Shown: positions 46,201 to 55,290 of the stretch, piece after piece
How the letters are laid out: the number at the start of each line of letters is the position of its first letter
Position numbering within the stretch: position 1 is the stretch's first letter
Assembly (NCBI GenBank): GCA_017540605.1
Contig: JAFYAS010000057.1
Coordinates: forward strand, 31,993-95,992
Direction: 5' to 3'
From: Lachnospiraceae bacterium
Lineage (GTDB): Bacteria; Bacillota; Clostridia; Lachnospirales; Lachnospiraceae
DNA: 64,000 nt
The notes under the pieces: model-generated
What the model was told of the DNA's origin: nothing
The model's input: only the letters and a program-made list of their open reading frames with translations
The model's database searches: none
Program-made: the position numbers and the translations under genes

Positions 46201-49200
46201 ATGGATAATGCAGGTACGGAGGTCACAAGTGATATCCTGTTCTTTCAAAAGAGGGAGCGAAAGATCACCATAGAGCCTGACTGGATTCATCTGGGATATA
46301 CGGAGGATGGTATTCCCGTAAACAGTTACTTTGCCACACACCCTGAGATGATGCTTGGAATCATGAAGTATGATAAGGGGAGATTTGGCGAGAACAGCAA
46401 TTATACCGTCTGTATCAATGAAGATGATAACTTTAATCTCTACGAAGCATTGTCAAATGCAATCTCAAACATCCATGCAGAATATCACGATTTTGAACTT
46501 ATCTCTGAAAATGAAGAAAGTATAACTACCGATATTCCTGCCGATCCTGATGTGAAGAACTTTACTTTTACGGAGTATGACGGAAAGATTTATTTCCGTA
46601 AGGATAGCAGGATGTATGAATGGGAAGCGGGAGACAGAACGGAGAAGCGTATCAGAGGACTGATGAAGCTTCGTGACCTCACAAGGAATGTGATAAACAT
46701 TCAGATCGAGGGACGGACTTCGGATGAGTTACAAGCTGCCCAGAAGGAGCTTTCCGATACCTATGACAGCTTTGTAAAAAGTTATGGTTATATCACAAGC
46801 AGAGGAAACTCTATGGCATTCCGTGAGGACGCAGACTATCCTTTACTTTGTTCCTTAGAGCTTGTTGATGAAGATGGGAAGGTGACGAAAGCAGAGATGT
46901 TTACAAAGCAGACAATTAAGGCAAAACAGGAGATTAGCAGGGTAGAGACAGCGGTGGAGGCATTGAACCTCTCCATAAATGAGTTTAACGGTGTCAATCT
47001 TCCTTATATGCTTTCTGTTTATGAGCCTGATATCAGTGGTTATATCAATGAAATCAGAGAGAAAGCAAATCATAATCAGGAAGAAGTAAATGCCGTTGCG
47101 GAACCAAGTACATTTATGGTAGGCGGTTCCGATGGTAGCCTTCCTAAAACAATAGATTTGGATAATGTTACTTTGACTGATAACCTCCGCTTTGAGCTTA
47201 TGCGTGAAAAACTGATAGACGAGCTTAAGGGCGTAATCTTTTGCAATCCCGAAGGCTATAATGAGAATGACAGGAATCGTGGCTGGGAGACGGCAGACGA
47301 ATATCTGTCAGGTAATGTGAGGGATAAGTTATCAATAGCCAAGGCAAATGCAAAGCTTAATCCTGAAATCTTCGGTACAAATGTGGAAGCACTAAAGGAA
47401 GTTCAGCCAAAAGACCTTGACGCATCGGAGATTGATGTGCGTATCGGCACGACTTGGATAGAGCCGGAGGATTATCAGGCGTTTATCTATGAGCTTCTTG
47501 ATACGCCTTATTGGGCAAGGGATGACGGATACAGACGAGGCGTAAAGGTAAACTTAAACCGATTTTCCATGGAATGGTTTGTTGAAAATAAAAGCAGAGA
47601 CAATCATTCCGTAGCTGCTACAAAGACCTATGGTACATCAAGGATTGATGCCTATTCCATCTTTGAAGCAACCCTTAATATGCGTACCGTGACGGTTCGT
47701 GACCGTATTGAGGACGGTGGCGGTAAGTACCACTATGAGGTCAATAAGGAAGCGACTATGCTTGCGAGGGAAAAACAGAACCAGATAAAAGAGGAGTTTC
47801 GTAACTGGATATGGAAAGATCCTGACCGCAGACAGAAGTATGTGGACTATTATAATCAGACCTTTAACAATATCCGTCTCAGAGAGTATGACGGAAGTCA
47901 CTTGGAGTTTCCGGGCATGAATCCTGATATTCACTTAGAGCAGCATCAGGTAAATGCAATCGCCCGCATCCTTATGGGTGGAAATACACTTCTTGCCCAC
48001 TGTGTAGGTGCGGGGAAGTCCTTTGAAATGATGGCTGCATGTATGGAGCAGAAGCGTCTCGGTCTGGCAAATAAAACGGTTATGGTCGTACCTAAATCGT
48101 TGATAGGTCAGACGGCAAGTGAGTTTCTCCGCCTTTATCCGTCTGCTAATATACTTGTGGCAACGGAGAGTGACTTCTCAAAGAAACGCAGACAGCAGTT
48201 TATCGCACGAATTGCAACAGGGGATTATGACTGTATTATCATGTCGCACTCTCAGTTTGAGAAGATTCCTATCTCTAAGGAGCGTCAGCAGCAACTTATG
48301 GAGAGGCAGATTTCAGAGCTTTCCATAGCTATAGCTGATATCAAGGCAGAAAATGGTGAGAACTGGTCTGTCAAGCAGATGGAGACACAGAAGAAGAAAC
48401 TGGAAGAACAGATGAAAGAACTTGTCGAAACGGTTGAAAGAGATGATGTCATAACCTTTGAGGAGCTTGGCATCGACTCAATCATGGTGGATGAAGCACA
48501 CGCATTTAAGAATATGAGCATATTTTCAAAGATGACCAATGTTGCAGGAATATCAAACACAGGCAGCAAGAGGGCAATGGATATGTTCCTTAAATGCCAG
48601 TATATCAATGAGATCAACGGTGGCAGGGGTATCGTTTTTGCAACGGGTACTCCGGTATCCAATACGATGTGTGAGATGTATGTCATGCAGAGTTTTCTCC
48701 AGAAGGATACCTTGGAACAGCTTGGAATCTATCACTTTGACAGTTGGGCTGCGAACTTTGGTGAGGTCACGACTTCACTTGAATTATCGGTAGAGGGTAA
48801 CGGTTTTCGTTTCAGAAATCGTTTCAACCGCTTTGTCAATCTGCCTGAGCTTATGAATCTCTTTAAGGAAGTGGCGGATATCAGGACAAGGGATACACTT
48901 AATCTTCCTGTGCCTGAGCTTCGTGACGGAAATTATAAGATTATTTCTTCTGAGCCTGACTGGTACACCAAGCAGGTGATGGAGGAGTTTGTGGCAAGGG
49001 CAGAGCGTATCCATTCGGGTGGTGTAGATCCGAGCGAGGATAATTTCCTAAAGATTACCAATGACGCAAGGCTTTTGGGTACGGATGCAAGGCTTCTGTA
49101 CCCGGAAGCTCCACCGAATGAGGGCGGTAAGCTAAATCAGGTAGTTGACAATGTATATGAGGAATATAAACGAGCTGAGAGCCAAGATATCATAGGCACT

Positions 49201-50658
49201 CAGCTTATTTTTTCGGACATCGGCACACCGAAGTCCAACTGGAAAGAGGAAATGCTTGATCCCGATTACTATAGGAACGGTCACGAATTTGATGTTTATA
49301 ACTACATCAAGACCGAGCTTGTAAGACGGGGTATTCCTGCCGGGGAGATAGCGTTTATTCACGATGCCAAGACGGATGCGGCAAGGGAAGCACTTTTTAA
49401 GGAAATGAGGCTTGGAACGAAAAAGATTCTGATAGGTTCTACGGAGAAGTGCGGAACCGGTGTCAATGTGCAGACGCATCTTGTGGCAATGCACCATGTG
49501 GACTGTCCTTGGAAACCTTCAAGTATCGAGCAGAGAGAAGGCAGGGGCTTACGGCAGGGTAATGAAAATGATACCGTGGCTGTCTACAGATATGTCACAA
49601 AGGGTACATTTGATGCTTATTCTTGGAGCGTTGTCGAGAATAAGCAGAGGTTTATCTCGCAGGTAATGACATCTAAGTCTATCGGCAGGAGCTGTGAGGA
49701 TATCGACGAGGTGACTTTCCAGTATGCTGAGATCAAGGCGGTTGCTACGGGCAATCCGCTTATCAAGGAAAAGATGGAGATTGATAACGATGTGCAGAGA
49801 TTAAAGCTTTTGAAGGCTTCCTATAACAGCCAGCATTATCAGCATCAGGACAATTTTATGGTAAAACTCCCTAAACTTATCAGTGCAGCCACAGAGAAGC
49901 TTGCCAATGTAAAGCAGGATGTGGCTTTTCGCGATGAGATGGCAGTCAAACAGCCTGACTTTGCAATCGAGGTATTCGGACCGGTGATGTTAAGCGAGAA
50001 GAAGCTTCGTGAGGAAAAGGATGCTAATCAGATGTCCATAGACGGTACATCAGATAAGTCTATAGAGGAAACAGTAATCCGTACTGATGCAGGTGCAATC
50101 TATAAGGAGCGTACAGACGGAGGTACGGCACTTCTTGCGGCTATATCAAGAGCTAAGACGGGAGTCAGAACCGAGATAGGCAGATACAAGGGCTTTACCT
50201 TATCTGTAGAAAAGAACTTTATGGGTATCAATTATCTGATGCTGACGGGTAAGGCAGACTATTCCATAGAGATTTCAAGCTCCCCCGTGGGTATGATGGT
50301 TCGTTTGGAAAATGAGTTTTCAAAGATTCAGGAGAAGATTACATTCCTTGAACAGAAGCTTGATACTTATCACAGGGATATGGAAAGGGCAAAGGCTGAT
50401 TTTGAGAAGCCTTTTGAACACGAGGAAGAGTTACAGCAGAAACTCAAGAGACAGTTTGAAATCAATGCTGAGCTTGACCTTGATAAAGCAGAAGGCGGAA
50501 AAGAGGAAACTTTCGATGAAAAGAAGTCAGCAGAAAAGTCCGAAAGCAGAGAAGATGATGAGCTTGTTGCTGATGAGGAGTCAGAGGATACCAGAGATGA
50601 ACAGGAGAATACCTACGGTATCGTCAATTTCGGCAATAGGGCAAGTGGCAGCAGATAG
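43270..50658 (+). CDS. Giant N6-adenine methylase / SNF2 helicase fusion protein, 2462 aa
   Basis: Domains in order are as follows. First comes an ArdC/LtrC-like N-terminal region (about residues 1-160, [12 protein letters not shown]). Next is a Ser/Arg/Glu-rich linker (about 245-375) that is also coding in another frame. A DUF-like region follows, then a methyltransferase with SAM motif [16 protein letters not shown] (about 835-850) and IGNVPFGDY in place of a classical NPPY box (about 900). A helicase comes next, with Walker A CVGAGKS (about 1577-1583), VDEAH (about 1741) and the C-terminal [15 protein letters not shown] motif. A coiled-coil tail ends it. Such giant proteins are standard in Tn1549-like elements and may modify or protect transferred DNA. 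RBS AAAGGAGGAAAGG supports the start. Confidence 0.9.
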   Translation: MSVDYKCSQIYNEVIHEATKSEEVWKSVLSLCGRIYRYEFDNVLMVYAQRPKSTLIADYDTWKKVDRYVKRGSKGIAIYPSRALAPYCRYVFDISDTGGRNVKLTWDLSGDNLDGYARLLAREGKITLSGDESLGELQNKIWDFTKEEIRDILNTHAMRVNVLADKLGNQIISGMQDIRDDGMQIIENSIFYVVAGRCGFGLSSSEQNIRTITQINKEDMIFELGSLVSDVSCEVLRDISHSIREVERERRESHERSTEVQRRNGRDAVSEHRDGERESVADRQVRSDGDGLSEGESLREVSVTEKVRETDGSLGSGERGSVQDGRAVDEAVSKDTSGEESGRYNGDVEDQGAGTKAGSGDNSSRPDQQVSLSESPITSLNDDRLTVDDFKQLSFMDMVAPESDLDREMRELNNFGEERGADTASLFLHMESVLSEQEKADLKAGKYTYLNPKKEQVPPDYIKQVVLRGTGFVDGKKRVYNICKTEFVKSERVRLIKNEFGTGGAGWPLEGYGLHGYDTFQAKGIRFQWRDEEGEKEGYVNWNAIEEVISALVLMGEYYTPEPEFVDSEPPVDMPNDEQIASNYDVSNGNVIDADYKEIPVEDDNEPAFSEGDVEDSIEPLSEYAIPDEVDDMGIPDSERAMDEQSEDTLYEMTQEELEKEDELVTFAEYGREFLSEDEFEAGLANLIDAKGDDKEIASPKEMIESELVSQGTIPKGNNFHYNAFSGMTYGGMMKRYDSNIKALRTLKQIQSEKRPATPAEQEVLSRYVGWGGLSQAFDPNNDNWTKEYTELKELLTPEEYESARATVNNAFYTPTLVASVIGDALSQFGFKDGNILEPSMGIGNFFGCLPDRLSGSQLYGVEIDPVSAEVARLLYPSAKIEIKGFQDTTYPDNFFDAVIGNVPFGDYKVFDPKYNKLNFKIHDYFLAKCIDQVRPGGIVAVITTKGTLDKKNNTIRKYLAERAELLGAVRLPTSTFMDNAGTEVTSDILFFQKRERKITIEPDWIHLGYTEDGIPVNSYFATHPEMMLGIMKYDKGRFGENSNYTVCINEDDNFNLYEALSNAISNIHAEYHDFELISENEESITTDIPADPDVKNFTFTEYDGKIYFRKDSRMYEWEAGDRTEKRIRGLMKLRDLTRNVINIQIEGRTSDELQAAQKELSDTYDSFVKSYGYITSRGNSMAFREDADYPLLCSLELVDEDGKVTKAEMFTKQTIKAKQEISRVETAVEALNLSINEFNGVNLPYMLSVYEPDISGYINEIREKANHNQEEVNAVAEPSTFMVGGSDGSLPKTIDLDNVTLTDNLRFELMREKLIDELKGVIFCNPEGYNENDRNRGWETADEYLSGNVRDKLSIAKANAKLNPEIFGTNVEALKEVQPKDLDASEIDVRIGTTWIEPEDYQAFIYELLDTPYWARDDGYRRGVKVNLNRFSMEWFVENKSRDNHSVAATKTYGTSRIDAYSIFEATLNMRTVTVRDRIEDGGGKYHYEVNKEATMLAREKQNQIKEEFRNWIWKDPDRRQKYVDYYNQTFNNIRLREYDGSHLEFPGMNPDIHLEQHQVNAIARILMGGNTLLAHCVGAGKSFEMMAACMEQKRLGLANKTVMVVPKSLIGQTASEFLRLYPSANILVATESDFSKKRRQQFIARIATGDYDCIIMSHSQFEKIPISKERQQQLMERQISELSIAIADIKAENGENWSVKQMETQKKKLEEQMKELVETVERDDVITFEELGIDSIMVDEAHAFKNMSIFSKMTNVAGISNTGSKRAMDMFLKCQYINEINGGRGIVFATGTPVSNTMCEMYVMQSFLQKDTLEQLGIYHFDSWAANFGEVTTSLELSVEGNGFRFRNRFNRFVNLPELMNLFKEVADIRTRDTLNLPVPELRDGNYKIISSEPDWYTKQVMEEFVARAERIHSGGVDPSEDNFLKITNDARLLGTDARLLYPEAPPNEGGKLNQVVDNVYEEYKRAESQDIIGTQLIFSDIGTPKSNWKEEMLDPDYYRNGHEFDVYNYIKTELVRRGIPAGEIAFIHDAKTDAAREALFKEMRLGTKKILIGSTEKCGTGVNVQTHLVAMHHVDCPWKPSSIEQREGRGLRQGNENDTVAVYRYVTKGTFDAYSWSVVENKQRFISQVMTSKSIGRSCEDIDEVTFQYAEIKAVATGNPLIKEKMEIDNDVQRLKLLKASYNSQHYQHQDNFMVKLPKLISAATEKLANVKQDVAFRDEMAVKQPDFAIEVFGPVMLSEKKLREEKDANQMSIDGTSDKSIEETVIRTDAGAIYKERTDGGTALLAAISRAKTGVRTEIGRYKGFTLSVEKNFMGINYLMLTGKADYSIEISSSPVGMMVRLENEFSKIQEKITFLEQKLDTYHRDMERAKADFEKPFEHEEELQQKLKRQFEINAELDLDKAEGGKEETFDEKKSAEKSESREDDELVADEESEDTRDEQENTYGIVNFGNRASGSR
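44030..44386 (+). CDS. TnpV-like protein encoded inside the methylase/helicase gene (+1 frame)
   Basis: A 118-aa frame lies wholly within the 2462-aa gene. It has its own ribosome site AAAGGAGAG (44015-44023) seven bases before ATG. It reads [20 protein letters not shown] and [20 protein letters not shown], then [20 protein letters not shown]. This is the pattern of TnpV, a small protein of unknown function known from Tn4451 and many Clostridial elements (the GKYG start, the helical YLKEH, and the closing motif). The frame of the large gene gives only low-complexity Ser/Arg/Glu/Gly linker over exactly this stretch. Both frames are therefore probably translated. Confidence 0.75.
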   Translation: MSVALKYKEGTDGMLYPNIVMEKENLSQIGKYGLMAMDYLKENHYERYLSLKRFGRLTEVLAPVNEEAYRMEEQLMKQYLKTHPAKNPADTMEMWKIREQGLRQALEIILHDLINKYH

Positions 50659-50667
50659 GAGGCATTT

Positions 50668-51288
50668 ATGAGCAGGCGTAAGTTAATAATGGTAGTAGTG
50701 ATTGGGATTGCTTTGATGGCAGTCCCTTTTATTTTCAGGGCAATCGACAAAAGCAGATCTAATCAGTATATCAAAGAATTCGAGGTTAATGATGATGAAA
50801 CAGGTGAAGGGCAAGAGAATCAGGGCAAAGCCTCCGGTGGTAAAAAGAAAGCTTCCAAGAAGATACCTGACGGTGCAATCGGGATTATCGAAATCAAAAG
50901 TATCGATATACGCTACCCCATATTTGAGGGTGCGGGCAGCACGCAGCTAAACTTAGGTATCGGTCATATGGAGAACACGGCACCCTTATGTGAAAAGGGA
51001 AATGCCGTGCTTGCCGGACACAATGGAAGCAGGAGGGGCGTATTCTTCACGAACTTAAGCAATATCAGTATCGGAGCAAAGGTCAAGGTAACGAATAAGG
51101 ATAAGGTCACTCATACCTATGAAGCGTATGAGACCGGAGTGTATGGACCATATGACGAGACTGTATATGCAAAGTCCGAGGAAGAATGCCTTACCCTCTT
51201 TACCTGTGCTTATTCAGGGACAAGGAGATTTGTGGTTAAGTGTAAGCTCGTTAATCCTCTGCCTGAAACGACAGAGGAAACAGAGTAA
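50668..51288 (+). CDS. Sortase (class D/B-like transpeptidase)
   Basis: The 206-aa membrane-anchored enzyme has an N-terminal helix (about residues 5-24), a basic spacer and a sortase fold. Catalytic His118 lies in LAGHNGSRRG, Cys180 in LFTCAYSG, and an arginine in TRRFVV. It should cut the LPQTG of the adhesin encoded at 19691 and join it to the wall or to pilin partners. The gene is 9 bases after the methylase/helicase gene with AGGAGG, so it shares that operon although its substrate is encoded 26 kb away. Confidence 0.9.
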   Translation: MSRRKLIMVVVIGIALMAVPFIFRAIDKSRSNQYIKEFEVNDDETGEGQENQGKASGGKKKASKKIPDGAIGIIEIKSIDIRYPIFEGAGSTQLNLGIGHMENTAPLCEKGNAVLAGHNGSRRGVFFTNLSNISIGAKVKVTNKDKVTHTYEAYETGVYGPYDETVYAKSEEECLTLFTCAYSGTRRFVVKCKLVNPLPETTEETE

Positions 51289-51334
51289 CTAATGATTTTA
51301 TCAGCGTGAGTATCACGCAGAAAGAGAGGCTATT

Positions 51335-52018
51335 ATGAATTATAGAATCAATGTATTTGAGGTAAATAACGAGGAGAGCAATGTCAAGGCATACGCCAAT
51401 GTTGCTTTTGGGGAGTCTTTTGTAGTAAGGAACATCGCAATCGTGGAGAGAAAGGACGGGCAGGGAATGTTTGTTGATATGCCGTCTTATCGCAGTAATG
51501 AAGTTGACGAGCAGGGCAATCCCGTATATAAGAGTATTGCCAATCCGATCACCAAGAAGTTTAATCAGGAGCTTAATGAGAACATCTTAAAAGCCTATGA
51601 GCAGCGTAGTGAGCTTGGCAAGGACGGATTAAAGGTGGGTGATGACAGTACGGAGCCTGCCTTTAATGTATCCGTAAACGTATTTGACAGAGAGGGTTCT
51701 CATACCAAGGGACTTGCGAGGATGTATATTGAGGATTCCTTTGTGGTTCAGAATATCAGTATAGTTGAGGGTAAGAAAGGACTTTTTGTATCTATGCCCG
51801 CCTATAAGAACAGCAGGGGAGATTATCAGGATATCGCATTTCCTATCACGAAGGATTTCAGAAGTAAGCTCTATGGAGCGATTCTTGACACCTATAAGGT
51901 GGAGAGGGAGAAACCGAGAGAGACTAAGACGAAAGAGGAAGCAAAGTCTAATGATAAGGCTACTTCAAATGTCGGCTTTATAGACCTTGATGGTAAGGAT
52001 TCACTCCCTTTTCGTTGA
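51335..52018 (+). CDS. Protein with two tandem SpoVG-like domains
   Basis: The 227-aa protein has two halves of the same plan. Residues 1-90 (YRINVFEVNNEESNVKAYAN, SFVVRNIAIVE, MFVDMPSYRS) and about 108-195 (VSVNVFDREGSHTKGLARMY, SFVVQNISIVE, LFVSMPAYKN) follow the SpoVG pattern. A Lys-rich tail ends GKDSLPFR. SpoVG is a small regulator that binds nucleic acid as a dimer, so a fused pair may act as a monomeric dimer. A short hairpin GCGTGA-GTA-TCACGC lies before its ribosome site. Confidence 0.8.
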   Translation: MNYRINVFEVNNEESNVKAYANVAFGESFVVRNIAIVERKDGQGMFVDMPSYRSNEVDEQGNPVYKSIANPITKKFNQELNENILKAYEQRSELGKDGLKVGDDSTEPAFNVSVNVFDREGSHTKGLARMYIEDSFVVQNISIVEGKKGLFVSMPAYKNSRGDYQDIAFPITKDFRSKLYGAILDTYKVEREKPRETKTKEEAKSNDKATSNVGFIDLDGKDSLPFR

Positions 52019-52038
52019 TGGATGATGATTTAGAAGAA

Positions 52039-52060
52039 CCGGGGCTTTTTATAGCCCCGG
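52039..52060 (+). other. Hairpin before the DUF6674-like gene
   Basis: CCGGGGCT (52039-52046) pairs with AGCCCCGG (52053-52060) around TTTTAT. It lies just before the ribosome site of the next gene, which argues that this stretch is leader rather than coding. Confidence 0.65.
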
Positions 52061-52077
52061 AGAAAGGAGAGAAACCA

Positions 52078-52875
52078 ATGGATAGTGTGGAATCATTTGC
52101 AAAGGATAAGGACATATCCGAGCTTCTTGAAATGCTGTCAAAGATGAAAGATCAGGATGGTTATCATAAGCTTATTGATACCGTTTCTTATGTGGATTCT
52201 TTGGAGAATACCCTTTCTTCTATGATGAAGCAGATCGTAGATATGCGTGAGGAGATAAAAAGCGTCCACGAGCAAAATGAGTATCTTATGAGCAGGGCAG
52301 AGAGAGGAGTGAAAGATGTACTGAGCGATCAGCTAAGAAAAGCAGAGACAAAGGTGAAGGAGCTACACGCAAAACTTATAGAGATTAAGGATAACATCAA
52401 GTCTTTTGCTGTTAATATGGTACAAGAGGCAAAGATGTTCGGTAACAGGGCACTCTTAAAACTTGCTGACCTTACACATATAAAGCGGGCATTGGAAGGT
52501 GTTAGGAATAAGGCTGATAAAATGGTTGGAAGCCTTGAATCTCTCTCGGATATGGTAGAAGGCTATAAAGCCAATACCAAACAGGTGGCAGAGCAAAGGG
52601 AAGAAGTTCAGAGTATTGATTCTTATCGTCAGGACATAGAGCCTGTGTCTGCCGTAGCCGAGGAGAGAACTTATCAGGAAATGAGCCAGCCTTTGTCCTA
52701 TGAGGAAGCTATGGAGCAGTTCATGGCAAATCGTGTCAGTGAGGGCGTGACCTATAGCTGTAATCAGGATGCATACGAGGACTTTAAGGCTTATTACGAT
52801 AAGAAGCTTAAAGCGGACGGTATGGCAGGTGTGCATAGGGATATGCAGTTCAAGGCAAGTGAAAAGAGCAGGTAA
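52078..52875 (+). CDS. DUF6674-like coiled-coil element protein, 265 aa
   Basis: This soluble helical protein reads MDSVESFAKDKDISELLEML early and contains long amphipathic stretches (about residues 30-75 and 85-165). Its C-terminal domain has SYEEAMEQFMANRVSEGVTY. It resembles DUF6674 proteins found near the end of similar elements; no function is known. ATG 52078 has AAAGGAGAG 8 bases upstream. An in-frame ATG at 52015 overlaps the SpoVG-like stop but would translate through a strong hairpin, so it is less likely. Confidence 0.65.
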   Translation: MDSVESFAKDKDISELLEMLSKMKDQDGYHKLIDTVSYVDSLENTLSSMMKQIVDMREEIKSVHEQNEYLMSRAERGVKDVLSDQLRKAETKVKELHAKLIEIKDNIKSFAVNMVQEAKMFGNRALLKLADLTHIKRALEGVRNKADKMVGSLESLSDMVEGYKANTKQVAEQREEVQSIDSYRQDIEPVSAVAEERTYQEMSQPLSYEEAMEQFMANRVSEGVTYSCNQDAYEDFKAYYDKKLKADGMAGVHRDMQFKASEKSR

Positions 52876-53104
52876 GGATTTATGATTCACTGTATCTTTC
52901 ATACCGATAATCTGATATAATATCAACGGAAAGACAATAAACTTGCGGTAATTATGGCAGTAAGTAATCTGCTGTGATGCCGCAAGTTTTGTTTGTCAGA
53001 GATTTTTATACCACAAGTATAATGACAGCTTAAGAATTTTATGTTATGATATGATACAGATGAAAGAACAAAGGGCAAACTATATGCCCGGAAAGGAAAA
53101 AATC

Positions 53105-53239
53105 ATGAGATTCATTACAACCACAAGCATACTCTATAATGAACGCCATGAGGCACTGCCTAAAGAAGATAAGCAGGGCTTTGATTTGATGCGCTCGTTA
53201 CGGATAAGTATAGGTTGTAATCGGAATGTGTGGATATAA
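53105..53239 (+). CDS. Doubtful short ORF, 44 aa
   Basis: MRFITTTSILYNERHEALPK is preceded by GGAAAGG at a good distance. No family is seen, and the frame may be chance. The surrounding gap (52876-53332) otherwise holds a TATAAT at 53235-53240 and the rtcB terminator hairpin, with no other gene. Confidence 0.3.
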   Translation: MRFITTTSILYNERHEALPKEDKQGFDLMRSLRISIGCNRNVWI

Positions 53240-53271
53240 TATGTGAACACCCATAGCATAATGAAATTGCG

Positions 53272-53306
53272 AACCGCTTATCTTGTAACAGGGATAGGCG
53301 GTTTTT
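53272..53306 (+). terminator. Terminator/attenuator in the rtcB leader
   Basis: AACCGCTTATC (53272-53282) pairs with GATAGGCGGTT (53293-53303) over 11 bp with one G-U, followed by T residues. It ends about 27 bases before the rtcB start, after a TATAAT at 53235-53240. It may stop upstream transcripts or regulate rtcB. Confidence 0.72.
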
Positions 53307-53332
53307 GTATGTTTATAAGGAGGAGAGAAGTT

Positions 53333-54541
53333 ATGTTTGAGATTAAAGGAAAGGTAAATACGGCAATCTGCTATGCAAAGGTTGTCGAAAATGAGGCGAT
53401 AGAGCAGATCAAAAGAATGTGTGATTATGAGATGACAGCAGGTTCTAAGATCAGAATCATGCCTGATGTTCATGCAGGAAAGGGCTGTACAATCGGGACA
53501 ACAATGACTATCACAGATAAAGCAGTACCGAATGTGGTCGGGGTAGACATTGGTTGTGGTATGTATACGGTTGATCTTGGGAAGGCTGACATTGATTTTG
53601 AAAAATTCGATGAAGCAGCTCATTTTGTCCCTTCCGGTATGAATGTCTGGGAGGGCAGACAGGAAAGATTCGATTTGACGGAGCTTAGGTGTTATCGTGA
53701 GTTGAAGGACAGCAAGAGGCTTGAGAGATCATTAGGTACTCTCGGCGGTGGCAATCATTTTATCGAGATTGATGAATCTGCAGATGGCACAAAGTATCTG
53801 GTTATCCATTCGGGAAGCCGGAACCTTGGTAAGCAGGTAGCTGAACATTATCAGAAGCTTGCCATAAATCTTGACCGTGGTTACGGAGAGTATTTTGAAA
53901 AGAGAGATGAGATAATCAGGACATATAAGGAACAGGGCAGAAGGAAAGAGATTCAGGAGGCGTTAAAGCAGCTTCATTTTCAGGTGTATGAGAGTGAACC
54001 AAGTATGCCGGATGACTTATGCTATTTGTCAGGCAAGTATCTTGAGGATTATCTTCATGATGTTGTTATTTGTCAGGCGTTTGCAAGAAGAAACAGGGAG
54101 AAGATGGCTGAGGTTATGCTTGATAGGTGCAAAATGGCTGCAGGCACAGCGTTTCATACCATTCACAATTATATCGACACTGATGAAATGATATTGAGAA
54201 AAGGTGCAATAGCTGCCCATGAGGGCGAAAAGGTACTCATTCCTATCAATATGAGAGATGGAAGTGTGCTTGCTGTAGGTAAGGGCAATCCTGAATGGAA
54301 TTATTCAGCACCACACGGTGCGGGAAGAATCATGTCCAGAAGAAAAGCAAAGGAAAATCTGGATATGGATGAATACAAGAAAACTATGGAGGGAATATAT
54401 ACAACCTCTATCAACGAAAACACATTGGATGAGGCTCCGATGGCATACAAGTCCCTTGATGACATTATAGATGTAATTAGGGAATCTGTGGATGTTATTG
54501 ACATTATGAAGCCTATTTATAACTTTAAGGCATCTGACTGA
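53333..54541 (+). CDS. rtcB: RtcB-family RNA ligase
   Basis: The 402-aa protein has the RtcB metal and GMP site motifs: IMPDVHAGKGCTIG, VVGVDIGCGMYTVD (Cys75), TLGGGNHFIEID, VIHSGSRNLG and the SPHGAGR-type loop here as APHGAGRIMSRRKAK. RtcB joins 2',3'-cyclic phosphate or 3'-phosphate RNA ends to 5'-OH ends, as needed to mend tRNAs cut by ribonucleases. Its length suits the bacterial RtcB3-like group. ATG 53333 follows AGGAGGAGAG. It lies 330 bases before a tRNA cluster. An 11-bp hairpin (54534-54560) overlaps its stop. Confidence 0.9.
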   Translation: MFEIKGKVNTAICYAKVVENEAIEQIKRMCDYEMTAGSKIRIMPDVHAGKGCTIGTTMTITDKAVPNVVGVDIGCGMYTVDLGKADIDFEKFDEAAHFVPSGMNVWEGRQERFDLTELRCYRELKDSKRLERSLGTLGGGNHFIEIDESADGTKYLVIHSGSRNLGKQVAEHYQKLAINLDRGYGEYFEKRDEIIRTYKEQGRRKEIQEALKQLHFQVYESEPSMPDDLCYLSGKYLEDYLHDVVICQAFARRNREKMAEVMLDRCKMAAGTAFHTIHNYIDTDEMILRKGAIAAHEGEKVLIPINMRDGSVLAVGKGNPEWNYSAPHGAGRIMSRRKAKENLDMDEYKKTMEGIYTTSINENTLDEAPMAYKSLDDIIDVIRESVDVIDIMKPIYNFKASD

Positions 54542-54580
54542 AACTTTCTGTTTCGGTCAGAGCCGGAACAGGAGGAAAGT

Positions 54581-54838
54581 ATGATACAGAATATGCCTGC
54601 TATCAATATGGCAGGAACAGGGTAGAAGATTATAGCATTAAGAAAGGCAAATGGTCTTTCGGTAAAGGATTTACAGGATATATTTGGTTTTGCAACTCCG
54701 CAGGCTATTTATAAGTGGCAGCACGGAGCAGCGTTGCCAACCATAGATAATTTAGTGGTGCTTTCTGTGGTGTTTGGTGTGAAGGTAGATGATATTCTGG
54801 TGGTAGATGATACTGAAAGTATGCTTTTTAGTGCATAA
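54581..54838 (+). pseudogene. Cro/CI-type helix-turn-helix gene with an amber stop at codon 15
   Basis: The frame reads MIQNMPAINMAGTG, then TAG (54623-54625), then KIIALRKANGLSVKDLQDIF, TPQAIYKWQHGAALPTIDNL and SVVFGVKVDDILVV to a stop at 54838. The HTH is complete apart from the single TAG, which in relatives is usually CAG (Gln), so one C-to-T change explains it. GGAGGAAAG precedes the ATG. A restart within the gene is possible but no start follows at a useful place. It would have been a repressor for the rtcB/tRNA cargo. Confidence 0.8.
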
Positions 54839-54844
54839 ACAATA

Positions 54845-54869
54845 CAGATGTCGGATTTTTCGACATCTG
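54845..54869 (+). other. Hairpin in front of the tRNA cluster
   Basis: CAGATGTCG (54845-54853) pairs perfectly with CGACATCTG (54861-54869) around GATTTTT. It lies 5 bases before the first tRNA and could end the preceding transcript or guide tRNA 5' processing. Confidence 0.7.
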
Positions 54870-54874
54870 ATAAC

Positions 54875-54947
54875 GGTCCCCTGGTCTAAAGGTTAGGACA
54901 CAGCCCTTTCAAGGCTGAGATGCTCGGTTCAAGTCCGGCGGGGATCA
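54875..54947 (+). tRNA. tRNA-Glu (anticodon TTC)
   Basis: Acceptor GGTCCCC pairs with GGGGATC. The D arm follows, the anticodon stem is CAGCC/GGCTG with loop CTTTCAA (TTC at 54908-54910), and the T loop is TTCAAGT. The 3' CCA is not encoded. One mismatch occurs at the outer T-stem pair. The gene is encoded 34 bases after the HTH pseudogene as element cargo, not in a typical chromosomal array. Confidence 0.88.
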
Positions 54948-54951
54948 TTTT

Positions 54952-55062
54952 GGCTCCTTAGTCTAAATGGTAAGGACGTCGGTTTCTCAAACCGGAGATG
55001 TCGGGTTCCCTTTCAGGACTAGGAAGCACAATGCGCTTCCGTCGCAAGTCCCACAGGAGCTA
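54952..55062 (+). tRNA. tRNA-Glu-like (anticodon CTC) interrupted in the T loop by 37 nt
   Basis: Acceptor GGCTCCT pairs with AGGAGCT (last pair G-U). The anticodon loop is TTCTCAA (CTC). The 5' side of the T arm, TCGGG-TTC, ends at 55008, and its continuation AAGT-CCC begins at 55046. Bases 55009-55045 are extra. The insert contains GGAAGC-ACAATGC-GCTTCC, and GGACT inside it can pair with the AGTCC of the T arm. Without the insert the molecule is 74 nt, but the two outer T-stem pairs mismatch, as if one G were missing. It is either an intron-bearing tRNA or a decaying one. Confidence 0.65.
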
Positions 55063-55064
55063 CT

Positions 55065-55104
55065 GTGACCGTAGGATAACGGTTAGTCCGGCAGATTGTG
55101 GATC
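55065..55104 (+). pseudogene. 5' half of a tRNA-His (anticodon GTG), cut off after position 40
   Basis: GTGACCG, a D arm (GGATAACGGTTAGTCC) and the loop TTGTGGA with GTG at 55098-55100 place the anticodon exactly at tRNA position 34. After TC at 55104 the sequence no longer fits a tRNA. It instead reads as the end of a protein, QAAKKQYMDILRTDDEDFDK plus F and stop (55104-55169). A deletion has probably fused the two. Confidence 0.65.
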
Positions 55105-55253
55105 AGGCAGCGAAGAAACAGTACATGGATATTTTGCGGACCGATGATGAGGATTTTGACAAATTCTGATGTACTTTGACAGCTTTTATTGCATTTCACC
55201 TTCAATTTTTCGCCACTTACATAAAATGTCGAGACGCATTTTCCGATATGTTG

Positions 55254-55259
55254 TATAAT
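55254..55259 (+). promoter_or_regulatory. -10 box and upstream repeats of the LytTR operon
   Basis: TATAAT stands 32 bases before the start codon. Upstream, CATTTCACC (about 55193) and TTTCGCCAC (about 55208) form imperfect direct repeats in the place where LytTR regulators of this type bind their own promoter. No good -35 box is seen, as expected for an activated promoter. Confidence 0.45.
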
Positions 55260-55290
55260 TGCATCATCAACAAGGAAGGAGGCGCAAGGC

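Noticed and set aside
50312..50671. 119-codon basic frame at the end of the methylase/helicase gene
   Set aside because: It is rich in Arg and Ser with no ribosome site or family pattern, unlike the TnpV-like frame at 44030.
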